Source of the DNA: Pseudomonas sp. ACM7
GTDB taxonomy: Bacteria > Pseudomonadota > Gammaproteobacteria > Pseudomonadales > Pseudomonadaceae
Assembly: GCF_004136015.1 (NCBI RefSeq)
Contig: NZ_CP024866.1
Coordinates: 6,400,861-6,464,860 of the forward strand
Direction of reading: 5' to 3'
DNA length: 64,000 bases
The position numbers and the translations under genes are program-made. A model generated the notes under the pieces. That model worked only from the letters and a program-made list of their open reading frames with translations, did no database searches and was not told where the DNA came from. Below are positions 27,608 to 36,939 of this stretch, piece by piece (the stretch's first letter is position 1; each line of letters starts with the position of its first letter).

Positions 27608-29684
27608 GATTCTGGCCTCGCAAGTGGCTGATCTGAAGTTCTGAGTATTTCTGTGTCTTACCCTGGCGAGCTAACAGGACTTTTCCATCCCAATCCCCAT
27701 CTGCCGTTCCTTCGGTTCGAGATAGCTGCCGCCCATCGTCAAAAGCAGTAGCTAGCGTGCTTCGTGGTGCATTCACATCGGGCTGTGTCGACGTTAACGT
27801 GACGAGGGATAGGGGATGATAGAAACGCTCCTCCACAACTGAACCCATCCACAGCGGTGAAGTACGCCCGTTCGTGAGCTCGAAATCGACGACCCACACT
27901 CGAAGCACGAGGCGCGAGCTGGTAAGTGCGCCATCACTATTCGGTCGAACGAGCGTCATACTGGGGAGGCGACCACTGGCGAAAAATGGAATAACCGGAA
28001 GGCCTGCAGGATCGGTTTGGACGGTAAGCCAGTTCAGGGCATTCAACGGTGTCCAGTCCGCCGAGTCGCGCCACCCGTTGTTCTGCAGGACATCTTGCAA
28101 GTCCTTCAGATCACCGGCCCACTGGAACGTCAGTGGTTCATTCGTCTCGCCAGTCAGATCAATACGCCGCGCCGGCAGTTGCTGCCAACCCGACGCCCAC
28201 CAATCGGTGGCGGCCATGGTCGGCGTCCCCACCTTGACGGCATAGCGGTCGCTGTCGGTCGCATGGCTACGATAGATATTGAGTCCTCCGGCGAGAATCA
28301 GCGCTGAACATCCGGCGGCGAGTAGGCCCTTTGGTTCAATGCGTCCGGCTTGGCGCCCCAGGTAGGCCAGTCCGAGCAGCGCTAGCCACGCCGACCCGAA
28401 TGCCAGTCCCCCGAGCACATCGGAAAGCCAATGCGCACCGAGGTAGAGGCGCGAGAATGCAATCAGAAATATCAGGCTTGCTGCGCCAAGAGCGACCGCG
28501 AGACGCCATGCCGGGCGGATCTCACGCGCGATGAGGAAGGCGAGGAAACCGTATAGCACCACATTGACCGTGCTATGGCCGCTGGGGAAGGAAAACGCGC
28601 TCCACCCGGAGTAGAGAAGCTCGCCGGGTCGAGCTCGATGCAGCGCAACTTTTATGACCGTGTTGAGCGCCGAAGCGCCGGCGATCGCCACCAGCCAATA
28701 GACAGCTGTACGCCAGGCGCGCTTCCACATGAGCCACAGCAAGACAACAATCGTTACCGCCACCACGACCTTGGTGTCGCCAAGCTCTGTGATGGCGATC
28801 ATCACCGCATTGCCTGGCGTTGTGCGAAGATCCTGGAGGGCGCGGTATATCGCGCTGTCTGCGAGCAGCAACGGGTCACCGCTGACGACGTCTTCAAGAA
28901 CACCGAAGAAAAGCCAGGCGGCACCGACGAGAAGCACGGCCGACAGTGTGAGAGGCCACGCTTCGGGCCGTGAAGGATCGAGCAACCGGGTGAGACTGCG
29001 GCTCAGCCAAGTGTCGTGGGTGCCGGCCCAGCTCCGCAGCCGCTCCACTGCGACGATGAGGTAGGGGATGCCTCGACGCAACGTCCAGCGCACGAGATGC
29101 AGGCCCGCCCAGCCCGTCGCGACTAGTACGACCAGCAGGATCGCGAGCGGCTTTGCAGCCGCACCGAGAAAGCTGAACGTTGCGCCGACGAGCACACCGG
29201 GCAGGATATGCGACGGCGCCCAAGCGAGCGCCGAGACAACATTGACGGCATAGAACCGACTGACCGCCATTCCCATCATGCCGGCGAGGAGCGGGATGAA
29301 GGCGCGGACGCCCGGTACGAAGCGCGCGAGAAACACACTCTTGGCGCCGTGACGCTCGAAAAAGGCCTCGCTGTGCTGAATCAGTTCAGGGTGGCGGTTC
29401 AATGGCCAGAAACCAAGAATCTCGCGGTGGTATCGATGCCCGAGCCAGAACGAAAGACCATCACCCGCGATGGCACCTAACGTGGCGGCGACCAGCAACG
29501 GCCAGAGCAATAATACGCCGCTTGGCACCAGGGCACTGAGCGCGAGGATCACGGCTGTGCCTGGAACGACGGCGCCGATAATCGGGACTGACTCGGAAAG
29601 CGCCAGAAGAAACACCGCCAGATAGGCGACATGCGGATGCGCCGTCAGGAACTCGATGACCGATGAGACCAGGGACGTCATCAT
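27474..29684 (-). CDS. DedA-PAP2-LssY_C fusion membrane protein
   Basis: A 736-residue fusion. Residues about 1-200 are a DedA/SNARE-associated domain (IIGAVVPGTAVILALSA; FLARFVPGVRAFIPLLAGMM). About 245-450 form a PAP2 domain (KVALHRARPG, FSFPSGHSTVN, SRLYLGAHWLSD). The C-terminus is LssY_C (PVIPFFASGRLPSMTLVRPN; VEERFYHPLSLV). DedA proteins include undecaprenyl-phosphate flippases and PAP2 enzymes remove lipid-pyrophosphate groups, so coupled carrier dephosphorylation and recycling is plausible. The last about 50 residues read across the start of the next gene and look unlike LssY_C. The native stop may have been lost near 27660. Confidence 0.85.
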   Translation of the reverse strand: MMTSLVSSVIEFLTAHPHVAYLAVFLLALSESVPIIGAVVPGTAVILALSALVPSGVLLLWPLLVAATLGAIAGDGLSFWLGHRYHREILGFWPLNRHPELIQHSEAFFERHGAKSVFLARFVPGVRAFIPLLAGMMGMAVSRFYAVNVVSALAWAPSHILPGVLVGATFSFLGAAAKPLAILLVVLVATGWAGLHLVRWTLRRGIPYLIVAVERLRSWAGTHDTWLSRSLTRLLDPSRPEAWPLTLSAVLLVGAAWLFFGVLEDVVSGDPLLLADSAIYRALQDLRTTPGNAVMIAITELGDTKVVVAVTIVVLLWLMWKRAWRTAVYWLVAIAGASALNTVIKVALHRARPGELLYSGWSAFSFPSGHSTVNVVLYGFLAFLIAREIRPAWRLAVALGAASLIFLIAFSRLYLGAHWLSDVLGGLAFGSAWLALLGLAYLGRQAGRIEPKGLLAAGCSALILAGGLNIYRSHATDSDRYAVKVGTPTMAATDWWASGWQQLPARRIDLTGETNEPLTFQWAGDLKDLQDVLQNNGWRDSADWTPLNALNWLTVQTDPAGLPVIPFFASGRLPSMTLVRPNSDGALTSSRLVLRVWVVDFELTNGRTSPLWMGSVVEERFYHPLSLVTLTSTQPDVNAPRSTLATAFDDGRQLSRTEGTADGDWDGKVLLARQGKTQKYSELQISHLRGQNHALRSHFLHIFVFGTGCCPCRFDSYCAALSGSPASTLATHGSNY

Positions 29685-29756
29685 TCGTGGGCTGCCTATA
29701 GAGTACCGGTGATGAAGCGATCAAAGTGCGTACCTTCCCGAGAGGTCGCACAACCG

Positions 29757-32700
29757 TTATGAAGCAGGTGCCACGGCAGTGGGAAACTCCTCGGTGCGCT
29801 TTTCAAAGCGTCCAAAGTGCAAAGCCAAGGTTGGTAGCACCAATAGATTGAGTGCTGTCGAGGTCACTAAGCCACCCAGGATAACTATAGCCATAGGCCC
29901 TTCGATTTCATTGCCAGCAGCGCCACTGGCGAGCGCCAGAGGTAGCAGTCCCAAAGCGGTCACCACGGCCGTCATCAGGATCGGCACCAGTCGCTCGGCG
30001 GCACCCCTTCGAGCCGCATCCGACCCCCATGTCATACCTTCTTCATTCACCAGATGTGAGTAGTGCGAGATGAGCATGATGGAGTTTCGCAGCGTGATAC
30101 CAAACAGGGTGACAAACCCGACAAGCGATCCCAATGACAAATTTCCACCGCACACCAACACGGTCAACACGCCACCTACCAGGGCGAAAGGCAGGTTCAC
30201 GAGGACTAAGACCAACGCACGCATGCTTTTGAGGGCGAGGAACAAAAGCAGCATGATCCCAATGATGGCAACCGCTGTGTAAACCAGTAAGTCTTGTTGT
30301 GATTGCACACGTGCTTGCTCTTCTCCAGCAAACAAGACATAGGTTCCCTTGGGTAGGGTGACCTCCTTGTTAATTAACCGTTGAGCCTCCTGAACGAAGT
30401 CACTCACCGCCCGGCCATGTACTGCGGTCGAGACTGTTTGTAGACGTTGGCCGCCGCTGTGCATGATTTGGTAACGGCTGGTGGTTTGAGTGATCAGGGC
30501 TAGTTGATCGAGAGGCACCGTTGTTCCGGCTCTGTTACGTAGCAGCAGTGAACCGACAGTCGCGATGCTGTGATGGGCCGTGGGAGTCAACGAGACGGCG
30601 ACGTCATAAGTCTGATTCCCCTGATAGATTTGGCTGGCGGTCACTCCGTCGTAAGCCACTTGAATCGCGTCCATCACATCAACCGGCTCGAACCCCCAAT
30701 GTGTCAATTGCTCAGGCCGCAGCCTAATGGTCAATTGCGGCACATGCTGGGCGGACTCGACTCTCAGGCCGATGGTGCCAGGGATTCGACCTATCACCTG
30801 GGCGATTTCCTGGGCTTTGCTGTCCAGCACATCCAGGTCAGGGCCAAAGACATTGATAACGACCGGCGCGGTGACGCCCGAGATGCTTTCGTCCACCCGC
30901 TCAGTCAGGAAGGTGTTCACCGACGTCGTCAGCCCTGGAAAACTGGCCAATACTTGTTGAATACGCGCCACGGCCTGGGTTTCTTCAGCAGCAGACAAGG
31001 TATTCAAATCCACTTCGAACTCACTGACGTGGACGCCGGTCGGGTCGACCACTTCACTGGCTCGCCCTGCGCGCTGCGATACCAGTCGCACGCCGGGGAC
31101 TGTACTCAGCTCCTGCGCTACACGGTCGCCCACACGCATGGATTCGGTCAAAGAGGAGCCTGGGGCCAACGCCATATGGATGAGGTAATGCCCCTCCTTC
31201 AATTCTGGTATGAAGTTACCGCCAAAAAACGGCAGCGCGGTGATCGCCACCGTGCAGAGAATGACGATCATCCAGACTATTGATCGAGAGTGCGACTCGA
31301 TACTGGCGAGTAACTTCAGATAACGAGCCTTCAGTCGCTGCACCAACTTTGGCTCTTCCGATTGAAGTGGCCTGGTGGTCAACAACATAAACGCCAGCGC
31401 TGGCGTGACCGTTAGGGCCACCACAAGGGATGCCAAAATCGCCAGGATGTAGGCGAGACCCAAGGGCGCAAAGAGTTTCCCGGCGATCCCTGACAGCGCC
31501 AGAACGGGCAGGAAAATCAATGCAACAACCAAGGTGGCATATACCACCGCACTACGGACTTCGAATGAGGCGCGCAATACAACCAGGGCCGGTGATATGG
31601 GGTTCTTCAGCGCTTGATTTTGGCGCAGCCGACGGAAGATGTTCTCCACATCGACCACCGCATCGTCCACGACCTCTCCCAAGGCAATGGCCAGGCCGCC
31701 CAAGGTCATGGTGTTGAGGCTCACACCGAAGTGATGGAGCACGATCACCGCCGTTAACAAGGAAAGCGGAATCGCCGTAGCGGAGATGATTGCAGTGCGG
31801 ATATTGAGCAAGAACAGAAACAGCACCAGGACAACTAACACGCCTCCCAATAACAGTGCCGTTTGCAAGTGACCAATCGCGGTTTCGATAAACCTGGCTG
31901 GGCGGAAGATGTCTGGATGCAGGCTCACCTGTTCTGCTTCGAGCGCAGGTTTCAAACTGTCCAGGGCGCTTTCCACATGACTGGAAACGCTCATCATGTC
32001 GGCGCCGTATTGGCTTTCCACCATCAGCGACACCGCCGGCTTACCCTCGATTGCCGCAGCGCCGACTGCGGGAGCAGGCCCATAGGCCACCGTGGCGACA
32101 TCGCCCAAGCGTACGGCGACACCACTCTGGTAGTTGAGCACCGTTTGAGCCAACTGCTCGGGTGTTACGGTCTGACCCTCGGTATTCAAGACGATGCGCT
32201 GGTTAGCGGTTTCCAGAAAACCCGCGCCTCCAACCCCCGTTGCGCGCTGGGCAGCGCTCAACACGTCTTGAAGAGAGAAACCGTATTGCACCAGCTTTTT
32301 GGGATCCGCCTGAATCTGAAACTGTTTTAGATCGCCACCGAATACGATCACGTCCGCCACGCCGGGCACGCGCAACAATTGCGGTTTTATCGTCCACTCC
32401 GCGAGTGTGCGCATCTCCATCAGCGAGCGGGTGTCGGAGGTAATACCCGCGACAAGAGTGATGCTGGTCGATGACGTTAATGGCAATAGCGCGGGCGTTT
32501 TGACGCCGTGCGGGAGAATACCGGTGAGCGTACTGAGTCGCTCCGCAGCCAGTTGTCTGGCTCGGTATATGTCAGCTCCATCCTTGAAGGTCAGCGTCAC
32601 CATGGACAGCCCTGGTAACGATTTGGATCGCATGCTCGCCAGCCCCAGGGTGCCACCCATTGCGTTTTCGACCGGCTGGGTGACCAACATTTCAACCTGC

Positions 32701-32876
32701 TCGGACGATAACCCGGGAGCTTCGGTTTGAATCACCGCTAACGGTGGAGCGAACTCGGGGAAAACATCTTGCCGGGCCTGAGTCAGAGTGTAGATGCCAT
32801 AACCTGCCAGCAGACAAGCGAGGGCGATAACGACCCCTCGGAAGCGCACAGCGAATCGGATAATTGAATTCAACAT
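29757..32876 (-). CDS. RND efflux pump, HME-like (CusA/CzcA type)
   Basis: A 1039-residue inner-membrane proton antiporter with two halves of six membrane helices and large periplasmic loops. TM4 contains ALGEVVDDAVVDVEN, giving acidic residues D404, D405, D409 and E411 of the proton relay as in heavy-metal RND pumps. It forms a tripartite system with the adaptor and TolC protein upstream, 21 bases from the adaptor. Heavy-metal efflux is the default expectation, but the company of lipid phosphatases points to an envelope-active compound instead. Substrate undetermined. Confidence 0.9.
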   Translation of the reverse strand: MLNSIIRFAVRFRGVVIALACLLAGYGIYTLTQARQDVFPEFAPPLAVIQTEAPGLSSEQVEMLVTQPVENAMGGTLGLASMRSKSLPGLSMVTLTFKDGADIYRARQLAAERLSTLTGILPHGVKTPALLPLTSSTSITLVAGITSDTRSLMEMRTLAEWTIKPQLLRVPGVADVIVFGGDLKQFQIQADPKKLVQYGFSLQDVLSAAQRATGVGGAGFLETANQRIVLNTEGQTVTPEQLAQTVLNYQSGVAVRLGDVATVAYGPAPAVGAAAIEGKPAVSLMVESQYGADMMSVSSHVESALDSLKPALEAEQVSLHPDIFRPARFIETAIGHLQTALLLGGVLVVLVLFLFLLNIRTAIISATAIPLSLLTAVIVLHHFGVSLNTMTLGGLAIALGEVVDDAVVDVENIFRRLRQNQALKNPISPALVVLRASFEVRSAVVYATLVVALIFLPVLALSGIAGKLFAPLGLAYILAILASLVVALTVTPALAFMLLTTRPLQSEEPKLVQRLKARYLKLLASIESHSRSIVWMIVILCTVAITALPFFGGNFIPELKEGHYLIHMALAPGSSLTESMRVGDRVAQELSTVPGVRLVSQRAGRASEVVDPTGVHVSEFEVDLNTLSAAEETQAVARIQQVLASFPGLTTSVNTFLTERVDESISGVTAPVVINVFGPDLDVLDSKAQEIAQVIGRIPGTIGLRVESAQHVPQLTIRLRPEQLTHWGFEPVDVMDAIQVAYDGVTASQIYQGNQTYDVAVSLTPTAHHSIATVGSLLLRNRAGTTVPLDQLALITQTTSRYQIMHSGGQRLQTVSTAVHGRAVSDFVQEAQRLINKEVTLPKGTYVLFAGEEQARVQSQQDLLVYTAVAIIGIMLLLFLALKSMRALVLVLVNLPFALVGGVLTVLVCGGNLSLGSLVGFVTLFGITLRNSIMLISHYSHLVNEEGMTWGSDAARRGAAERLVPILMTAVVTALGLLPLALASGAAGNEIEGPMAIVILGGLVTSTALNLLVLPTLALHFGRFEKRTEEFPTAVAPAS

Positions 32877-32897
32877 GATGTATTCGCTGCCGTCTGG

Positions 32898-33962
32898 TTA
32901 GTCGTCACATTCGGGGTCTTTGCAAGCCGATGCGGTGATTGGCGGACGCTGCTCTTCGGATAACAGCAGTTGCGCACCATGCACCACGACACGATCACCG
33001 GACTCAAACCCGGTGCTGACCAGGTACCCATTGTTGTAGGGGGTTTGGTCTGCGACAGGACGGCGGGTAAACCGGTCGTTTGCAATTTGCACATACGCCC
33101 ACGGCTGCCCACCAAACCATAGGATGGCGGCCTCAGGTATGACGAGACTGGTGCTGGTTGGCGTGGGTAATGGCAAATAGGCAACCACTTTGCTACCGAC
33201 TGGAAGGGTCGCCGCCGCTCGGTAAAGGTATGCACGGCCTTCAGTCGAAGGGTCGACTTGGGGCGAGACTGAAATGAGGTGAGCCGTTTCCCGACGATGT
33301 TCGCTGGACTCTACCGCAATCAGTTCTGGAGCGGCCAAATCAACACCGAGGGGGAGGACAACGCGCAAAAGCATGTCCTCGCGGTTCAACAGTCTGCGCA
33401 ATAGCGGAGCGTCTTGCGCTCCGATCACGCCGGCCAATGGCGCACCAAACTGTTGGAGCGCACTATTGCGTACCGACTGAATGTTGGCACTCGTTGCTTG
33501 TAGCTTGGTCTTGTCTGTATTCCATGTGACTTGCGAGGCTTGCAGCACCTTCAAGGACACGCTCTGGTTAGCTTTGTACAGCGCGAGGTTGCGCTCATAT
33601 TCTTGACCCGAGGCCGAAGCGGCAGACTGTGCCGCCTCTGAGTCTGCTTGAGCCATAGAGTAACGAGTGCTCAGATCATTAAGCCCCTGCACATCAAGCA
33701 CACTGCCGTAAGCAAGATGTTCCACTTGATTCTTGGATGCAGTTATCGGCTCACTCTGGATACCACTGATTGTCTGGGTCGTTTCATCCAGCGTGACGAT
33801 GGTTAAACCTCCTTCGGTTGTGACCCGTGTAGGGGGCGCTACCGCAGTTACAGGTGCAACCTGCATGGCTTGATAAGAGAAGAAACCTAAAGCGCCTAAC
33901 CCGGCAGCGGCTATCACCGCCAGGGCGATCCGCGAGGTTTTGCTACGAAAGGGTGTGTTCAT
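32898..33962 (-). CDS. RND periplasmic adaptor (membrane-fusion protein), atypical
   Basis: A 354-residue protein with an N-terminal membrane anchor (about 12-30), an alpha-hairpin-like Ala/Gln-rich region (about 95-165) and beta-barrel/membrane-proximal parts (DPSTEGRAYLYRAAATLPVG; IPEAAILWFGGQPWAYVQ). A clear lipoyl-domain half-motif pair flanking the hairpin is not visible. The C-terminus ends ACKDPECDD, with two cysteines that could bind metal. Its ATG overlaps the upstream TolC-type gene stop by four bases (ATGA). It links the pump to the outer-membrane factor. Confidence 0.82.
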   Translation of the reverse strand: MNTPFRSKTSRIALAVIAAAGLGALGFFSYQAMQVAPVTAVAPPTRVTTEGGLTIVTLDETTQTISGIQSEPITASKNQVEHLAYGSVLDVQGLNDLSTRYSMAQADSEAAQSAASASGQEYERNLALYKANQSVSLKVLQASQVTWNTDKTKLQATSANIQSVRNSALQQFGAPLAGVIGAQDAPLLRRLLNREDMLLRVVLPLGVDLAAPELIAVESSEHRRETAHLISVSPQVDPSTEGRAYLYRAAATLPVGSKVVAYLPLPTPTSTSLVIPEAAILWFGGQPWAYVQIANDRFTRRPVADQTPYNNGYLVSTGFESGDRVVVHGAQLLLSEEQRPPITASACKDPECDD

Positions 33963-35335
33963 TTTCGAATGACAGCCTCTGTTGACTGGGCTTGCAGTGA
34001 GATTCCATCGAGCGGTTGCTGAATGGCATTTTCAAGTTGACTGATGGCTTGCTGAACTTGAACCACTGCATCAACGTGGGTCATTGCATCGACATTCACG
34101 GCACGGCGTGACCGCGATAGCGCCAGTCGGTCTATCGCGCCTAAATCAAAGGAGCGTTGGTCAGATTGAAAGGCGGCTGTTCGAGTCGCCCCCTGGGTGT
34201 CGATGAGCGCCAGGTTTTGCGTAGCCAGGCGATAGTGCTGTAGAGCGCTGTCTGTCTGATTGATCGCTTGGTCTTGAAGTGCTTCGACGTGGATGGCAGC
34301 TTCCTTGCGGTGCGCTTCGGCTTCCGCGATAGGCCCTTCATTACGGTTGAATAGGGGGAGCGTGATGCCTGCGGGTGTCACGCTGTACTTGTTCACCCCT
34401 TGGTCGAACGAGTACCCGAGCCCGAGTGACAGGTTCGGATATTGCCGTGCAACTTCCAGTTGGAGAGCGGCTTGGCTCGCTTCGTACTCGGCCAGGGCGC
34501 CCAGGATGTCAGTGCGATTCAGAATGGTTTGACGGCGGGCGGTGTTATCAGGGATCTGCGGAGTCAGGCTCTCGAAATCGCTCAGATCTATCTTGATGGG
34601 CTCAAGAGACCTGAGAGGAACCCCAATGGTCTGAGCAATCAATGCTTTGGCGTCCAGCATCAGTTTTTCGCTATTCGCCAAGTTGCTACGATCACGCTCC
34701 AGGATGATCTGCTCCTGGCTCAATTCGAACGTCGAGGCCGACCCCAACGAAAGTTGCTTCTCCAGCATGGTCACTATGTTCTGCTGGATGTCGACCTGGC
34801 GCTCGATAATCGCGTGGTGCTGGCTGGCGGCGTAAAAGTCGAGCAACGCGCTGCGAAGACGACTTCTGATCTGCCAGGCGATTTGAGCGATATTCAAACG
34901 GGCAGCGTCTGAGAGCTGTTGCGCTTGCGCCACTCGATACCCACGCTTACCGGCAGTCTCAATCGGAATGTCGAGGGCCAATCCATACGTCCACGGCTTT
35001 ATCGGCTGATCTGCGTACTGCAGTGGCAACGACAAGGACGGATTGGGTCGTTGATTAGCCGTTTCTGTCGCCGCCTCACCGCTGGCAAACATGGCGCGCA
35101 CCGCGTCCAGCTCAGGACTGTAGTAGTAAGCGGCCAGAGTTAAGGTGTTCAGACTCCAGAGAGGGGTAGTGTTGGGGCGGTGTGCAGTGATAAAGCGCTG
35201 AAGCTCTGGGTTAGTCAGTGTCCGCTCTTCATAGGCAGCCATCATTTTCAGGGGCGCCAGTGGTTGTGGTTGATAACTCGCACAGCCGGTGAGCAGCATT
35301 ACCACCGTGATAAAACAAAGTTTATGCATTCGCAT
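33959..35335 (-). CDS. TolC-family outer-membrane efflux lipoprotein
   Basis: About 458 residues with a lipoprotein signal (VVMLLTGCAS lipobox) and two OEP-type repeats rich in long helices (AYYYSPELDAVRAMFASGEA; YPNLSLGLGYSFDQGVNKYS). It is the exit duct of the tripartite pump. ATG 35335 was chosen so that the signal peptide starts at the N-terminus; ATG 35329 is two residues further on. The stop overlaps the adaptor start. The nearest family is that of CzcC-like factors. Confidence 0.88.
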   Translation of the reverse strand: MRMHKLCFITVVMLLTGCASYQPQPLAPLKMMAAYEERTLTNPELQRFITAHRPNTTPLWSLNTLTLAAYYYSPELDAVRAMFASGEAATETANQRPNPSLSLPLQYADQPIKPWTYGLALDIPIETAGKRGYRVAQAQQLSDAARLNIAQIAWQIRSRLRSALLDFYAASQHHAIIERQVDIQQNIVTMLEKQLSLGSASTFELSQEQIILERDRSNLANSEKLMLDAKALIAQTIGVPLRSLEPIKIDLSDFESLTPQIPDNTARRQTILNRTDILGALAEYEASQAALQLEVARQYPNLSLGLGYSFDQGVNKYSVTPAGITLPLFNRNEGPIAEAEAHRKEAAIHVEALQDQAINQTDSALQHYRLATQNLALIDTQGATRTAAFQSDQRSFDLGAIDRLALSRSRRAVNVDAMTHVDAVVQVQQAISQLENAIQQPLDGISLQAQSTEAVIRK

Positions 35336-35397
35336 TTTCTTTGAGACCAAAGTGGCGGAGTACACAGAAACTCGCGAATCAAGCATTGCCTCTCCCC

Positions 35398-35994
35398 CTA
35401 TTGATGAGTGTTGCGGCGAGCCGCTGGTGGAAAAACTCGTTGGTATAGGCCCTCAAGAACGTCGAGCAAATGCTCGCTAAGATGTCTCCAACTCAGCACC
35501 TGTGGTACCAACCACGCGCTTATCAAAGAGACCAGCAATGACCCGGCAATATCGAATGGAAAATGCACGCCTAAATAGATACGTGCCCAGCCGACTAATG
35601 TACCCAGTAGCAAAATCAGCACGCCAAGTTTGCGCAGCGATACCAGCATCAGAGCCATGGCTAACGTGAACATCACAGTGGCGTGATCGCTGGGGAAAGA
35701 GGACTCAGGGGCGTGCTCCAGGAAGTTTTGTCCTAACCCCAGCATGAAGGGACGCGGATGGAACCAAAGGCTACTGATCAGCAGATTGCACCCAAGCGCG
35801 AACACGATGCTCAGCGTGGCAGTTACCGCAGCAGCTCGGTATTGGCGTGTACCTCGCAGCCACAATCCGATCAGCAATAGCGGTACCCCGGTGATGAGCC
35901 ACTGCGCCAGAAAAGTCGCACATAGGCGCATTTCCGCCAAGGAGTGCACGCTGGCGTTGATAGCCAAGAACAGAGTGCGATTGAGCTCTTCCAT
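35398..35994 (-). CDS. PAP2 phosphatase, BcrC-like undecaprenyl-diphosphatase
   Basis: A 198-residue membrane protein with about five to six helices. PAP2 motifs are LWFHPRPFM, SFPSDHATV and ARIYLGVHFPFDIAG, giving the catalytic histidines. The first-motif lysine is not at its usual place, as also seen in some BcrC-type enzymes. It dephosphorylates undecaprenyl diphosphate at the periplasmic face and can confer bacitracin tolerance. It is the first gene of the leftward efflux cluster, 79 bases downstream of a PmrA/QseB-type box. Confidence 0.88.
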   Translation of the reverse strand: MEELNRTLFLAINASVHSLAEMRLCATFLAQWLITGVPLLLIGLWLRGTRQYRAAAVTATLSIVFALGCNLLISSLWFHPRPFMLGLGQNFLEHAPESSFPSDHATVMFTLAMALMLVSLRKLGVLILLLGTLVGWARIYLGVHFPFDIAGSLLVSLISAWLVPQVLSWRHLSEHLLDVLEGLYQRVFPPAARRNTHQ

Positions 35995-36072
35995 GGGGAG
36001 ACCCGTTCAGGAGACTAGGAAGCACCACGTTGTGATCACGGTGCGAGTGATACGCACCATAGTGGTTGCTTC

Positions 36073-36089
36073 CTTAAGTCCACCTTAAG
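36073..36089 (-). promoter_or_regulatory. PmrA/QseB-type response-regulator box
   Basis: Perfect direct repeat CTTAAG-N5-CTTAAG, itself palindromic within each half. This is the known binding pattern of PmrA and QseB response regulators. It lies in the 282-base gap between the divergent PAP2/efflux genes and the QseB/PmrA-like regulator gene. A TATGGT element about 11 bases downstream on the leftward strand could be the -10. Regulation of the efflux cluster, and possibly autoregulation, is inferred. Confidence 0.75.
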
Positions 36090-36276
36090 GTTGACGCTGG
36101 CAGTCTTATCGTCCGTGTAGGCCCAAGGGGTCGCGGGGTTGAGTTAAGAATGCTGATAGGCCGAGTGGGGTCAGAATCATCTATGACATGGGCGCGATAT
36201 GCGCGGAGTCAAGACTTCGGCACACTGTGTGGTACTCCAGTGAAGCGCTGACTGATGTGAGAAGAGGGATCAGGCG

Positions 36277-36939
36277 ATGCGAATATTACTTGCAGAAGAT
36301 GACCCGATGATCGGCAGCGGCTTGCAAAAAGGGCTGCGCCAGGGAGGGTACACAGTGGATTGGGTCACGGACGGCAAAGCTGCCGTCCTCGCTTTGGAAA
36401 CCAACCCATATGCGTTGCTTCTACTCGACCTGGGACTTCCGCGCCAGGATGGCATGGAGGTGCTCACGGTTCTGCGTCAACACGATGAGAGCTTACCGGT
36501 AATCATAATCACCGCCCGCGACTCGCTACCAGATCGGATTGCTGGCCTTGATCATGGTGCTGACGATTACCTGGTTAAACCGTTTGCCATCGAGGAATTG
36601 GTTGCACGCATTCGCGCCGTCAGCCGCCGTCAATCCGGGCGTGTGCAGACGGAGCTTCGGGGTGGCCCGTTGCGACTTGATCCGGTACGACACCTGCTGT
36701 GGTTACGCAACGAGCCTGTCAGCCTGTCGGCCAAAGAATATGCGTTGCTGCACGAGCTGATGAAGGAGCCGGATGCGGTGATATCCCGCGAGCAGTTAGA
36801 GGATCGCCTGTACGGTTGGGGAGATGAAGTGGGCAGCAATGCCGTGGAAGTTCACATCCATAATCTTCGCAAAAAACTCGGGGCCGAGGTCATCCGTACT
36901 GTTCGAGGTGTCGGATATCACATTGGAGAGGACGCATGA
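36277..36939 (+). CDS. OmpR-family response regulator, QseB/PmrA type
   Basis: A 220-residue regulator. The receiver has D8-D9, phosphorylation Asp51 (LLLDLGLPRQDG) and K in YLVKPFAIEE. The winged helix contains YGWGDEVGSNAVEVHIHNLR, a block characteristic of the QseB/PmrA/TctD group. Consistently, a CTTAAG-N5-CTTAAG box lies upstream. Its stop overlaps the kinase ATG by four bases. It is most likely the activator of the divergent phosphatase/RND cluster. Confidence 0.92.
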   Translation: MRILLAEDDPMIGSGLQKGLRQGGYTVDWVTDGKAAVLALETNPYALLLLDLGLPRQDGMEVLTVLRQHDESLPVIIITARDSLPDRIAGLDHGADDYLVKPFAIEELVARIRAVSRRQSGRVQTELRGGPLRLDPVRHLLWLRNEPVSLSAKEYALLHELMKEPDAVISREQLEDRLYGWGDEVGSNAVEVHIHNLRKKLGAEVIRTVRGVGYHIGEDA

